From Ophiobolus disseminans (Eukaryota > Ascomycota > Dothideomycetes > Pleosporales > Phaeosphaeriaceae), in NCBI GenBank assembly GCA_010093685.1, contig MU006216.1, forward strand, positions 1,811,065-1,875,064: a stretch of DNA of 64,000 nt, written 5' to 3'. This document shows positions 9,019 through 19,850 of this stretch, piece after piece (positions within the stretch are counted from its first letter, which is position 1; each line of letters begins with the position of its first letter). The notes beneath the pieces were generated by a model. It ran no database searches, had not been told where the DNA came from, and was given only the letters and a program-made list of their open reading frames with translations. Made by a program: the position numbers and the translations under genes.

Positions 9019-11598
9019 CTACCAGTGTCTAACAATCACCAGCCATCCCCGCTCTTTGATGGCATTGAATAGTAAAGCGACTCTCTTCCTCTTCATGCCT
9101 TCTCTAGGGGCCATGTCTTCAATCGCGTGTCTTCCATCCAGGTGCTTCAGTAATATAGGCCAACTCTCACGCAGTTCCTTCCCAGTGATACCCAACATGC
9201 CTCCATCATGGTGTTTTGGCGGGCTAGGATTTGTCGAGATTAGATCAATATCGTCGAATGTTTGACCGATCTTTTCGAGCCATCGCGTTTCTAATGAATT
9301 CGCCTTCTGGGGACTGTATACGACCGAATGCTTGAAGTTTTTTGCGGACAGTGGCGGAGGCGATGCTACCGCAGGAGATGTGGGCGACACTACCGAGCTA
9401 CGCGACGGCGATGTGGGTCGAGCATGTAGTGGGCTTGGTCGGTGTGGTTTAACATCTCGGATTCCCAAACGAGACGGCGACTCTGGACGCTGAGAAGAGC
9501 CGAGCGCTATAGTAGTGCGCTGACTGCTCGTACTGCCGGTATCAGATGATGCCCTGGCGGGCGACCTTCGTGCAAGGCGAGGGCTCAGTATTGTGCTGTG
9601 GTGCATCTCTTCTTCGCCACCTTCTGAGCTCCTATCTCGCCGTGTCATCCGTAAAGGCGTGATAGATCTTGCAGAAAGCAGACTACTTCGCTTGTCAGAC
9701 AAGAGTGATTCCGCCACAGAGTCGTTGTCACCCAGAAGTTCTTTCGTCGCCTCCTCGGCCTTCTTCATTCGTTCTTCACGCTCCATCTCAGCTGCAACCT
9801 GTGACTTAATCTCAGGCGTTACGCGCACCCATGCGAAAGTGCGCAGCTGAGTGACCCACCCACCCCTCATCAGCCATGCCAGGATCTCCATATAAGCTTC
9901 ACGGTGTTCTGTAGTAGGTATGAAGTTTCTGAAAGGAAGGGGCGTGCCAGATAACAAACTGAGAATTTTGGGCAATGTGGGCAATGTTGGAAAGCGCTGC
10001 GCGTATACCGTGATAGCTGCTGACAGTGATGCGAAGTCCGCGTTTGGTGATACGATATAAGTGTCTCGTGGGGATAACGGCGCAATGAGTCGGGCGCGGC
10101 GCCAGTAGACCAGGTGCGATGCTATATACTCCATGTCACGCGCGGAGATGTTGTGTCGCTTTGAGATCTTCAGCAAAGATTTCGTTGGAATAATGTTTCG
10201 AATGTAGAATGCAATCGCGGCCGCACTCCCCGTCGCCTCACCACCCAGGTCCTTGATCAGCGTCTCTGTATCTTCAAGCAACAGTAACGCTGCATGCTGT
10301 GTCATGGGCGATTCATCTTCTTCTAGCTCCACGTTCGAGGTGGTCAGCCACAACCCAGGCATCTGCGGTTCGAGGGCATTGGGTAGATATGGTGTTGAGT
10401 CCGCCTGTGGGATCTGGAACGATGTGTTGAATGTTGCATCAAAATGTATGTGCGCAATCTTGTCATTAGATATGGAGTCAAACATGATTGCAATCGACTT
10501 TGCCAGTGGCGAGGTGGCAATGATCTTTCGCCATGTCGACGTCAAGGATTCGTTGCTTTCTTTCGCGCGCTGCTTCATGTCGATGATACGTTTCGATTCT
10601 TTCCAGACGTACTGAAAACGCGCCTCTTCGTACTTCAACGCTTTTGCGTACTTGCGAGTGACGTTGTCATACATTTCCTTGACCCGCTGTTGGTACTCCA
10701 GCGCGGGAGGGTTGAGCACAAATACGACGTTGAACATGGTCATGTCAGGGGTGTTGTCTTGGTTAGTCGAGTTACTGCGTGCGTCGGAGCCAGCTTCGGA
10801 TGCTGCTACTGAAGGCGCGCTCGATACTGTACTATGACCGTAGCCAGGCTCGAAGCCTTCGGGGTACACAAACGGTTCGGGCTTTGGGGGCTTGCTTGGC
10901 GTTTTCTCAGCCATGACAACCTCCTCCTCGTCATCGTCGGTAGTGGTAAGGTTCTTGACAAGATCACCATCTTCTCGCTTGTCCTTGTCTGAACGTTTCT
11001 TCTTCTGCCTCCGAAGTTTCTTCCACAAGCCGTCTTCCCTGACAAACATCGGCGCTCCAACAAAGACGATGCTCTCAACACCCAGTTCAAATCGTCTCTT
11101 ATTGAACTCTTTGCTTGGGCTGAGGATCTTCTCCAACGCATCCGTCTTGAATCCAAGTACCGTGTCCCAATCATAATCGCCGCCTCTCCTGCCACGACTA
11201 TCGCTATCTCCATCCCTCTCATCAGGGTCATCTTCATCTATAGTCTCCTGCTTGTTCCATACATCGGTGCCAAGCTTGCTCCTGTCGCGGTCGCGAAAGC
11301 TCGCGCCGGTTACTGTCCGGCCTGACCCACGGCCACCACTGGTACGACTCCCTATCTCAATGTCATTGTCGTCGTCTGTGGCAGTACTGCTTTCCCAGTC
11401 GCTATCAGAGCTTCCTGAGCCGACGCTCGCAGTCGATATGTCATGACGGAACCAAGCCGGATCTTTTGCACCAGCAAGGGCTGCTGCTGAAGGTGAAAGC
11501 GGCGGGTAGTGAAAGACAAGGCGCGGTCCAAGCGAGCGCGACTTTGTGACGAGAAGTATGGAGTGTAGATTGGACGCGGGAGGTAGCGGTAGGGCCAT
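9019..11598 (-). CDS. NPR3: Nitrogen permease regulator 3 (NPR3), 859 aa
   Basis: A subunit of the Npr2-Npr3-Iml1 (SEACIT/GATOR1-type) complex, which restrains TORC1 at the vacuole when amino acids or nitrogen are scarce. It is a single uninterrupted exon. The N-terminus SILLVTKSRSLGPRLVFHYPP is the conserved family opening. A long disordered acidic and Ser-rich insertion follows (about residues 60-280). The conserved block continues with MFNVVFVLNPP and KALKYEEARFQYVWKESKRI. The C-terminal end (about 800-859) carries the LLKHLDGRHAIEDMA and RVALLFNAIKERGWLV segments typical of NPR3. The region around residues 620-770 is again Ser/Pro/Arg-rich and probably unstructured and phosphorylated. The start is fixed by an ATG at 11598 directly before the conserved N-terminal strand. 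It is divergent from the gene starting at 12247. Confidence 0.92.
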   Translation of the reverse strand: MALPLPPASNLHSILLVTKSRSLGPRLVFHYPPLSPSAAALAGAKDPAWFRHDISTASVGSGSSDSDWESSTATDDDNDIEIGSRTSGGRGSGRTVTGASFRDRDRSKLGTDVWNKQETIDEDDPDERDGDSDSRGRRGGDYDWDTVLGFKTDALEKILSPSKEFNKRRFELGVESIVFVGAPMFVREDGLWKKLRRQKKKRSDKDKREDGDLVKNLTTTDDDEEEVVMAEKTPSKPPKPEPFVYPEGFEPGYGHSTVSSAPSVAASEAGSDARSNSTNQDNTPDMTMFNVVFVLNPPALEYQQRVKEMYDNVTRKYAKALKYEEARFQYVWKESKRIIDMKQRAKESNESLTSTWRKIIATSPLAKSIAIMFDSISNDKIAHIHFDATFNTSFQIPQADSTPYLPNALEPQMPGLWLTTSNVELEEDESPMTQHAALLLLEDTETLIKDLGGEATGSAAAIAFYIRNIIPTKSLLKISKRHNISARDMEYIASHLVYWRRARLIAPLSPRDTYIVSPNADFASLSAAITVYAQRFPTLPTLPKILSLLSGTPLPFRNFIPTTEHREAYMEILAWLMRGGWVTQLRTFAWVRVTPEIKSQVAAEMEREERMKKAEEATKELLGDNDSVAESLLSDKRSSLLSARSITPLRMTRRDRSSEGGEEEMHHSTILSPRLARRSPARASSDTGSTSSQRTTIALGSSQRPESPSRLGIRDVKPHRPSPLHARPTSPSRSSVVSPTSPAVASPPPLSAKNFKHSVVYSPQKANSLETRWLEKIGQTFDDIDLISTNPSPPKHHDGGMLGITGKELRESWPILLKHLDGRHAIEDMAPREGMKRKRVALLFNAIKERGWLVIVRHW

Positions 11599-12246
11599 TG
11601 GTTAAAGACACGGGCAGTCGCTGCACACGTGCCCAGATTCGGGTGGGGATGGAGAACCGCGGCGTGTCAGCGGAGGATCTAACCCAAAACGCGTTGGCCT
11701 CGAACTCAACCACGGATGCATCAACTTTCAGCCCGGGTACCTGCGCCTCTATCGCGTGCAATATTCATGTTCCACCCATCAACGTTCTAATGCACGAGGT
11801 ACTGTCTCATAGGTAGGTATTCAACGAAGGTATACAGTATACATTCCCACTGCCCACCTGCACCTGCAGGTGGTCAATTATTGGCCATCGATAGTTGAGC
11901 GTGTGCAGACTTGCAACTAATCAAACTTTCAGTCGCCAAAAGTAGAGATCCTCAGATGTGTTTAGGCTTCTGGGCTGGAGCTTACCATAGATCCTAGCGA
12001 TGTCTTCCAAGGTTCACTTTTCTGCTATGAGAGAGGATGGCTTCTGCAGGTATCAGGGACCCGTTATGTAAAACATTTCGTACCTAAGTATATCACATGC
12101 ACCAACTTGGTAGTTAGAGGATATGTTTAAGAATCCTTCAAAAACATTCTCCTCGCCCTTCAGACCGTCAAACTGTCATACCAATACCTCACGACAAGAT
12201 CACCTTGTACGCCGTTTCCCCACCATTCAGAGACATACAGTCAAGC
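11599..12246. other. Divergent promoter region between NPR3 and a cyclin-like gene
   Basis: A 648-bp gap between two gene starts pointing away from each other, so it must hold both promoters. I see no further coding frame, repeat or RNA gene. The middle is moderately AT-rich. Confidence 0.5.
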
Positions 12247-12861
12247 ATGTCTGCCTTAACACCTATGCAGCTTACGCCCATAAACATCTTACCAATAAAA
12301 GCTCTTTTTCGGTTTCTATTTGCTGCATTTTCAAAGCTGGCAACCATCATCAGCTATGCTCCAATCGAAACGCTCGTCCGAATCAAGGCAGCAAAATCTG
12401 TGGAGGAGTTAGCCTCTGCACTCAAAGGCCTGGATGATCAGGACTATGAAGTCCCAACGGGGATTAAGACAACATGCACGAGGATATTGATTTGGTTAGA
12501 GCATCGCACGCCTCTTTGCGCCGCCAATAACGATATAATTCCGCTTTCCATCATGCTCCTCAGATTTCGACTAGTACATGGATTTGAAGGCACAAAAACG
12601 TCCGGGAGGGTATGGCTTGCGATGGCAGTACGAGTTGCTTACATTTGGACGCAAGAGGATTCAGGGATCTGGAACGACTGGAGCAGCGTCACCGACCTCA
12701 GCGTCTGGACCTTGCGAAGACACGACTTTCCATTCCTCGACAAGTTGAATTACAATGTATGGATAAAGGATGATGAGTACTCAGATGTCTTCGGGAGGAT
12801 GGATCATATTTGGCTGTGGATACGAGATGGTGAAGCAAGCGCGGGAGCAGCAGTGTCTTGA
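12247..12861 (+). CDS. Cyclin-like fungal protein, paralogue A (204 aa)
   Basis: I do not recognise a named family, but it shares its core with the products at 13071-13742 and 16671-17423. The shared elements are a helical block (DIIPLSIMLLRFRLV), then W-L-A-M-A-V-R-V-A-Y-I-W, then a terminal L-D-K-L-N-Y-N-V-W-I element. The spacing and helical pattern resemble the cyclin box of Pho80/PCL-type fungal cyclins, where the last element corresponds to L-x-x-L-x-W-x-L. Residues 1-60 hold a hydrophobic stretch (LFRFLFAAFSKL) that could be an amphipathic helix. The ATG at 12247 is the first in frame with a natural N-terminus. Cyclin identity is inferred from pattern only. It may be non-catalytic and dispensable, given its degraded siblings. 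Confidence 0.6.
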   Translation: MSALTPMQLTPINILPIKALFRFLFAAFSKLATIISYAPIETLVRIKAAKSVEELASALKGLDDQDYEVPTGIKTTCTRILIWLEHRTPLCAANNDIIPLSIMLLRFRLVHGFEGTKTSGRVWLAMAVRVAYIWTQEDSGIWNDWSSVTDLSVWTLRRHDFPFLDKLNYNVWIKDDEYSDVFGRMDHIWLWIRDGEASAGAAVS

Positions 12862-13070
12862 TTCAAGGAGGGCTGAAAGTATACACAGTGTTATGCTGAA
12901 TGTCACGGATGGCACCGGATGCGACAGTTACAGTTTGTATTCTCACTTTCTCACTAAATAAAACAAAGATCGTTCACAATGCACCCGCATCACACTATGT
13001 CCTGACCCAATAAATACTTCTTCGGCTTCTTCCCATTGTCTCTCATCGTGCAGTCAACCCGCCAGCTAAC

Positions 13071-13742
13071 ATGGTCCCAGCAGCGCCCACGTCAACCGCC
13101 ACAGAACTTACCCAGTTCACCACCGACAACACTGCACTTACGCAGCAGCAGTCCTACGCCGCATCCTTCCTCGCCCGCCTTGCAGCTTTTCTCTTGCAGA
13201 CGCCACGACCCCAGCTGAAGCGCAATTTCGGGACCTTGCCGTGTGACCTCGCTTCGCTCTCACTCGACCCAAACTCTCCAAAGCCCGACGCACTAACGAC
13301 TAGGACGTGCCAACACTTGATACCAATCCTGAAGTTCGCTATGCGTGCAAGTCCCGATGTCGTTCCCTAAGCCCTGTGTTTGCTCGTTCACCTTCGCATG
13401 GTTCCCGCCCTTGATCGTGATGACATTGTCTCGCGTAATATCGGTGATGAGACGCGGATTGCCATCAGTGTGTACCTTGCCTACAAGTTTCTGACCGAGT
13501 GCCCTATTGAGTCGTTGGAAAAATGGGCTCTTACGCTTGAGACGAGTAAGAAGTGTCTAGTTAAAGCAGAAAGACAGTTTCTAGCTGTGCTTGGTCATCG
13601 CCTTTGGATTAACGATGATGGGTATGTAATGATTAAGAGTAAGCTCGATGAGCTGTGGGAGCAGGTTCACAGCAAGGCTGCAAAGCCGGTGCCTCCAACA
13701 TTTTTGGCTAAGCATGTCAAGAGTCGCGAATCCAAAGCATAA
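13071..13742 (+). pseudogene. Cyclin-like paralogue B, interrupted by one in-frame TAA
   Basis: The frame runs from ATG 13071 to the stop after 13742 with a single TAA at 13368-13370. Both halves align with the uninterrupted paralogue at 16671-17423: SPDV before the stop, the helical LLVHLRM element after it, then A-E-R-Q-F-L-A-V-L-G-H-R-L-W-I. The stop therefore sits inside the conserved domain and no GT-AG intron removes it. The codon context (CCC TAA) is what a C to T change in CCCCAA would give. It could also be a functional readthrough stop or a sequencing error. A truncated product would be 99 aa and lack the cyclin-like core. Confidence 0.65.
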
Positions 13743-14102
13743 TGGTATCATTACTGGTGTCGTGTGTTTTGAAATTACGTCAAGGTCGCGCACAATAGTA
13801 ATTTTCGCGCTAGTAGACTCGCGCCAGTACCCCACCCCTCTTCACCTACCTTCTTCCAAGCGCACTTTCCTTATATGTACTTGACAGCAAGTTCTATGGC
13901 GGCATGTAACTGCACCATGTTAACGCAGAAAGGCTATGACGATTAGCGAGCATTGGATAGTTGCCTTCCAAGGTTACGACCTGTCCTCTAGAAATGACAC
14001 CTGGTTCACATGCATCTTTCCCCATCTGCATTAATTGTGCCCTTGTTCTGAATCCAATTGGTTTCTATTATTTGCTTATTACGCCTTACATTGTCCTCAG
14101 CT

Positions 14103-15604
14103 ATGTCTTTTGAGGTCCCTTCGAACAGCTCCGACAAAAAGCTAGTTGTCCTTCCACCTTACCAAATACACACACCAGAGTACACACCAGGAAAATCGGT
14201 TCCAGTCCAACGACCCGAATTATTGCACGCGAACTGGCTGCGCGACCACGAGTACTACAATCAGCTGGGTCGCGACCCTTTGCAGATCCAAAGAGTATGG
14301 GCAATATCTAATCCTGTAGCCCGTGTCGAGGCACTTAAGGGAGTACTGATCGACTTCCCGAGATCGAAGCATCGACGCAACATTCTAATTGAAGCGGCGA
14401 TCCGGGGTGACGACGCTGTCGTGCAACGCCTGGTAGACGTAGGAAAGATGAAGGGACCAGGCGGCGAAGAGGACGAGGATCTCGGCCTCCCTTATGGCCA
14501 AGATCCGTTTGCCGAGCCAGCGTAGCTCGCGGCTGGCCACGAAAATCTCGGCTGCCTCAAGATTTTCATCGAGAATGGACTTGATGTCCATGTACGTGAC
14601 GAGTCTGGGCAAATATTGCTTCTCGTAGCCACCCAAGGCTATGCACCAAAGGTGGTCAAATATCTACTTGAACAAGGTGCGGATCCCACAGCAAGAGCCG
14701 CACCCAGCGGACCTTTGCATGAAATGCTGGAGGAATATGAAGGAAGTGACTGTCTGGAGAATGCAGCACAGCATGATAACAACCTCGAGATTCTGGAAAT
14801 GCTTTCTATGGAATCCAGAGGTTCAGGTGACTCCTTTAGCAATCGGATTAGCCATGGTTGGAAACCAGAGCTACAAAGCGCTGAGGCTGTTACTAGAATG
14901 AGCAGGTTGTTTGAACGAGGGCCAGAACAACCTCATCGTAAACGATTCCAATTGCAGCGGGCCTGATTCAAGTTCTACTTGGTCAGCAACATCTAGTGAT
15001 CGAACAAGACGACCTACCGTCAATCGAGCTAGTTCTAGGCTTCGACTATCCCAAGGTCAGGAATGGAACAATTCAAGATTTCAAATTTCCAAAGAGCCTC
15101 CGCGGTCACCTTCCATGTGCGGCCGAAAACGCAGCTCAAGATGATCAAGCCGACAAGCTCAAATGGATTTTTAGCCAAGGTATCAAGCAGCACGACTCAG
15201 TACTCCCCAACGGTCTGCCAGAAGATCAACACCTTGACATCCAGCATCTCCTTGAAGTTGCTGCCGAACACGGCTCCCTTAATTGTGCTCGCCTGCTGTT
15301 AGAGCATTATGGCGCAGATCCTGGGACATTCCGCATGCCAAGATGTGTAACACCGCTGTATTGTGCGGCTGGAAACGAGAAGCCCGATATGGTCCAATAT
15401 CTCCTGGAGGTGCACAAAGTACACACGCATATTAGTAATGGCCGTTACGCCGCAGGCCCGACAGCATTGTGGATTGCCATTCATCTCAAGGCGGTCGAAA
15501 GCATAGCTATCCTGCTGCAATACGGTGGACCAGTCGCCTATATCAATAAGGAGATGTCGGATGTAGGAGACAGGGCAAAAGTGAGAAGAAGGTTGTTGTA
15601 TTGA
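14103..15604 (+). pseudogene. Ankyrin-repeat protein pseudogene (stops and frameshifts)
   Basis: Fragments in three frames read as one ankyrin-type protein. The first, 14103-14525, begins MSFEVPSNSSDKKL and ends at a TAG. The same frame continues past the TAG with AAGHENLGCLKIFIENG and VKYLLEQGADPTARA. From about 14815 the sense moves to the +1 frame (TPLAIGLAMVG, then KALRLLLE) and meets a TGA at 14899. From about 14950 it moves to the third frame (LLEVAAEHGSLNCARLLLEH, TPLYCAAGNEKPDMVQYLLE) and ends at 15604. No GT-AG introns explain the switches. Ankyrin helix pairs with L-L-L-E-x-G-A-D-P signatures are visible throughout. It probably once encoded a protein of about 500 residues used for protein-protein contacts. 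Now it is broken by at least two stops and two shifts. Confidence 0.75.
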
Positions 15605-15738
15605 GAGAGCTACATAGAGCGATTATATACACAACACGATGAGTAAGCCAGTGACTAAGAGTCACGTGGAGATGCAGTCCACAGTGTACTATGTGAACTG
15701 AGGTGCCAGGCTGACAGGAGATACTCCAAATACTCTAC

Positions 15739-16281
15739 ATGGATGGATTGGTGGACGCAATCCTCACTGCGTCGACATCGAACAAAAACGTAGAGGTGCA
15801 TTTCACGACTGAGGTCAAAGAGCAAAGTTATCTTGATGCGCACCGTGAGGATTATCTCCATCCTAACTCGCCATATGTTCGTATCAAACTCACAAAATTG
15901 GACAAAGACTGGATCGAAAAACTGCAGCCTCGCAGTTCCGCAGACTTGAGAAAGGATTAGCGGGAGTACAGCGAGAAAGAGGGGGTGAAGGATGAATACT
16001 TGAGAAACATGGATGTAAATGATCCACGACTCAGTATGCCTGCGAACCCTAGCTTCTCAGGCAGAGAGGAGAGCTTGGACAAAGCAGACGATCTCGTTCC
16101 GGAGTTCGAGTCGGCTTTCGCGGCTGTGTTGTCGACGGCGAGTGTTGAACGCGAAAAGAACGACGACGTTTTTCTCAGGTCTGGGACAGCAGACGAAACC
16201 AAAAAGCGGAAAGCGAATGCTGAAGAAGACTTCGAAGTCAACAAGCGAGTCAAGGATGGAGACATGTGGGATTGTTATTAG
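15739..16281 (+). pseudogene. Hypothetical protein with one in-frame TAG
   Basis: One frame runs from ATG 15739 to the stop at 16281 with a single TAG at 15958-15960. Both sides have protein-like composition: an N-terminal alpha/beta-like stretch (NVEVHFTTEVKEQSY), then a charged helix-rich region ending in a Lys/Arg-rich possible nuclear signal (KKRKANAEEDFEVNKRVK). I recognise no family. The stop lies where a Trp codon (TGG) would read smoothly. It may be a nonsense mutation, a readthrough site or two short ORFs. Neighbouring loci are similarly damaged. Confidence 0.45.
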
Positions 16282-16670
16282 TCTATACGTAGCACAAGCA
16301 CATTGCTACTTGACTTAGCGCAAGTCCATGGCAGCTTTTCTGTTGGGATACCAACACTACAAACACTATTATGTATGATACAAGCAAAGACCATCGTGTG
16401 TACTAGAATAATAGATCGTCTTCCATATCAACTTCTTCCTAGAACTTTCTGCAACTTGCGCGAGCAGCTTCTCATGCTTACTCTCACATGTCCTCCACGG
16501 TGTTGTGCACATATTTGCGACCGAAAGTACTAGTGTAGGTTTGCCTTGTTCCGAGAATAAATTTCGGTGTCTCGTGTAGTATCGTAGTAAGCTTCGGAGC
16601 CTGGTGAGGTGTCGCCCTCGGGTTGAAAACGTTCCCTGCGAGCGTCCGCGTGCAGCCTCGATAGCGCTTC

Positions 16671-17423
16671 TCAAGCACCAGACACGGAGTGTTCGATCCA
16701 AACGGGCGTATCATGTCTAACCTCAGGGCGTTCCAATGTGGTCGCCTCCACCACGGCCAATGCGAGCGTCGTCTCCTCATCTGCTGATGAGCTTTCCTTG
16801 ATCTCAGGCTCCTCCAACGCCGGCATTTCCAATACTCCTGCTTCTCCCATTTTCTCCCACAGGCCCCGCAGCCCAACTTTCCACTGCTCAAGCACATGAT
16901 CCTGAATCCAAAGTCTCCAGTCGACGTAGGTTAATAACTGCGTTTCCGCCTTTGCCAACGCTCGAATGCTATCAACACCCACCCGCTCGGCCCAATCGAG
17001 TACACAGACATACTCAATGTCTTCTTCAAACTTCCATGCCACCATAACGGCAGCAGCTATCCATTCCCGGTCGCTGAGACCGTCGTCTTTCCACGCGTCG
17101 AGATGCGGTTTGCACGATAAACGCATTCGGAGCAGGAGGAGTAGAGCAATAAGCAGTACATCTGGGCTTTTTTCGTCGAGGCAGAAGCGAAGGACGACAT
17201 ATTCAATAGTTTGCTCCATGAATGCGGTGGGTCGAGTTTTGAGGATGAGTGGGATGTTGGGGTTACTATTGAACAAGATGCCGAGCTCGCTACGTGGTGC
17301 TTGTAAGATGAAGGTTGCTGTGTGAGCAAGGAAAAGTATGCGGTCTCCGTCTTCGAGGTGGGCCGGCATATCGGGTGCTGGTGTTGCCATATCTTGAGGG
17401 TTTGGGGATAGGACGCAAGACAT
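16671..17423 (-). CDS. Cyclin-like fungal protein, paralogue C (250 aa)
   Basis: The intact member of the local cyclin-like trio, on the opposite strand. The core runs from about residue 55 (FMEQTIEYVVLRFCL) through the helix SPDVLLIALLLLLRMRL to D-R-E-W-I-A-A-A-V-M-V-A-W-K-F. It then has a Trp-containing linker and A-E-T-Q-L-L-T-Y-V-D-W-R-L-W-I. This is the helix order expected of a cyclin box, with the partner-binding helix best conserved. The C-terminal 50 residues are acidic and low-complexity. The start at 17423 is the first ATG. I see no destruction box. Cyclin-fold assignment is inference; membership with the products at 12247 and 13071 is visible directly. Confidence 0.65.
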   Translation of the reverse strand: MSCVLSPNPQDMATPAPDMPAHLEDGDRILFLAHTATFILQAPRSELGILFNSNPNIPLILKTRPTAFMEQTIEYVVLRFCLDEKSPDVLLIALLLLLRMRLSCKPHLDAWKDDGLSDREWIAAAVMVAWKFEEDIEYVCVLDWAERVGVDSIRALAKAETQLLTYVDWRLWIQDHVLEQWKVGLRGLWEKMGEAGVLEMPALEEPEIKESSSADEETTLALAVVEATTLERPEVRHDTPVWIEHSVSGA

Positions 17424-18310
17424 TTCGCGTCTGAATTGAAGAAATTATGTAGGTTCGCGCTGATCGTACTTCAGAGAGTGCTTGAAGTAGTGTTTGTTCT
17501 GTTACCGAAAGACTTAGCTCGTCACGTTGAACTATGGTGGCTTTGGCAGACAGAGTCAAGCCTGACCCATGGAAGCTGCAAGTTTCGCAACCACAACAAG
17601 CCATAAATATCGTGTTAACTATGTGAAATACTCTGGTCTGGCTGTTCTTACCTACCTATGGAAGTCTGAAGGACAACGTAGTCACCGTTACCGCCTGTGT
17701 CACGAGCTGAAGTCAAGAAGATACAACGTCTTGGACATTCGAAAGAATACTACAATGCCTCCATCCTGGTCTGTGTATGCTGGTCGACCTGGCTATTCTC
17801 GCAAACGAGTAAACGCAACTGCGAAGTTCTTCATAAGATACTCATTTGGAGGCCCTGGAGAAGCTGTGTCGCACTGTTTGTACACAACGACCTCGGCATA
17901 CAGTCTTTGGATGTGAAATAGCATTGCAACATGGAAACATGTACTTGCGACATCTTACTGGAAGGGGAAATCGTTGTCGTTCAGAGGGTGGTGAGGCAAC
18001 AGCAGTCCATGAGCACATCACAGGTTATTGATGACTAATGTCCTTGGCACGTCCAGTCGAGCCATCGCACCATAATTCGTGTAGAGCATGAGCGAAGGAG
18101 CGACATCGTATCGCATGGCCGTGGGTTGAAACCTGAAACACAAGCGAGATGTCCATGACGAAAATACCAGGCAGACCGGGGTTGCCAAATGGTGGTTGGC
18201 TGCCGGCGCATGACGATCGTAAGCCTGCATCATCCTTGGGAGGACACGGGCAGCCAGGTGGCCGCACCCTTCCTTCTTCACTTCCGTCGCGTTCTCGGTG
18301 AAGTTCAACG
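17424..18310. other. Intergenic, divergent promoter region, no supported gene
   Basis: Lies between the start of cyclin-like paralogue C (-) and the CFEM gene (+). Frames here are short and lack a protein signature. I see no repeats or RNA genes. Confidence 0.45.
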
Positions 18311-19171
18311 ATGCGCTCCTCACTTGCGCTGCTGGCCTTCTTTGCGCATCTTTTTGCGCTGCGGGTCGTCGCCCACAAGGACTATTGGCAGATCAACTTG
18401 CAGAAATGCTGGCGCGACTGTTTCGGGAAGACCGAGGACGGGTGCTCTTCGAGCTCGTGTGCGTCGCGACATGATACGGTACAAGTTTCTCGCAGCTGAC
18501 GAATCCCAGGCGTCTGCAATACTTCCCAAGACAGCGATTCATACCTGCCCAACGTTGTATCGTGCGCAGTCTCTAGTTGTCCGGCCGATGTTTGGGCGAC
18601 GCAGCTGGTCGTCGGACCTCTGCAATTGATATGTCTGGCGCTAAACAGCCCGATACCCGACGACACCATGGACGCCGCCTACGCAGCCGCCTCCAAGCCC
18701 TCGAAATCGACTGGCAGACCCGCAGCTACGAGTAGCAAGACGACTGAGCACAAGACGTCGAATGGCGGCGACGATGATCAGAAGCTGACCACCACGATAA
18801 AGTCGACCTTGACGAGGACAACAACAGATAGCAGTGGAAACACCTTGGTGGTATTCGTCCCAGTCATGATCGGTCCTGCAGGAGTGTTCACTGGTGCAAT
18901 GTCGACCTCCACCTTGACAGGAAGGGCCACTCCAAGTAACGTCCCATCATCAGTCGCCGCATCGCCCAGCCCCTCCGCCGCAGCCTCTTCCTTGACACCG
19001 ACCCAACTCCCTCCATCATCGACTGCAGCTGCAGGTACCCAACGGCCGAACAATCCGCAGGGTGGGAATGGTAGTCCTTTCGAAAACATGCAAGCTGCCG
19101 CCAGCAAGTGGGCCGTCTCAGGGCCTTTGTTAGGCCTCGGAGCCCTTGCGTTACTGTTCATGCGAATATAG
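18311..19171 (+). CDS. CFEM-domain GPI-anchored-type surface protein (269 aa, one intron)
   Basis: A secreted fungal cell-surface protein of the CFEM class; members bind haem or act as adhesins or effectors. Exons are 18311-18458 and 18510-19171. The 51-nt intron (donor GTGCGT, branch GCTGAC, acceptor CCCAG) joins T to GC and so makes the fifth-last cysteine codon. A signal peptide spans residues 1-21. The CFEM core then shows eight cysteines in the expected order: KCWRDC, a C eight residues on, CVC after four more, C-x4-C, and a last C after PLQLI. Residues about 95-245 are Ser/Thr/Pro-rich and likely O-glycosylated. The C-terminus is a hydrophobic segment (GPLLGLGALALLFM) suited to GPI addition or membrane anchoring. 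I see no Asp in the usual axial haem position, so haem binding is uncertain. Confidence 0.85.
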
Positions 19172-19370
19172 GAGATCAGATAATTAATGTGTATGACGAA
19201 GGCGTTTTTGATGACGCAAACGACAATGATAATCTCATGATACCAAGCTGTAAACACATGGGTAATGTAATGGCAACTCAAGTCTCAATCTCTGTTCGCA
19301 AAGAATTTCCGCTCAGCCCTTCACCCAAATGCTACCTTGTGTCAATAGACAAAGATCACCTCATGCGGCG

Positions 19371-19734
19371 TTAGCCAATCATGACCTGCGCAATGCCAAG
19401 CATGACTTGTTCGACGGTCCCACCTTGACATCTCATTTTCATACCACCGGTGGTAGTGTCGCAAGTCGCAACAATTGAAGACACCGCTCCGACGCCGTCA
19501 TTGTTGAATCGGGCTTGTCTGACCGTCTTGTCAGTGCCTCGTACGAAGCAGCGCACCCTCCGATCGTGGCGCATCCGGCGGCCCACCTTGCCGAAAACGG
19601 ATCCAGCAAATCATTGTGCTTGCACATGCCCACACCGACCGAGGCATCTTCCCAGCGAGCATCAGCTTTCCAAAACATCGCTTTCGGAGCACGCGAAAGG
19701 ACCTCCTGAAGCTTTGATCCGTCATCCTGGTTGA
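19371..19734 (-). CDS. Possible small Cys-containing protein, structure unresolved
   Basis: Two overlapping minus-strand frames upstream of the P450 have protein-like ends. One contains FWKADARWEDASVGVGMCKHNDLLDP and the other ends GAVSSIVATCDTTTGG and VEQVMLGIAQVMIG. They could join through an intron near 19560-19600, but I cannot fix the junction or a start. No signal peptide or family is visible. It may equally be non-coding. Confidence 0.25.
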
Positions 19735-19850
19735 CGTGGCTTTTGCGGCCGAGTTTGGACTCCTGCAACAATATAGAGCTGCGTGCACCCACCTCGTAAG
19801 ACTCCATACATCCTGTCTGTAAATCCATCTTCTCAGCCTCAGAATTCATC

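Noticed and set aside
13368..13380. An intron explaining the stop in cyclin-like copy B
   Set aside because: The only nearby GT-AG pair is far too short, and both sides align continuously with the intact paralogue.
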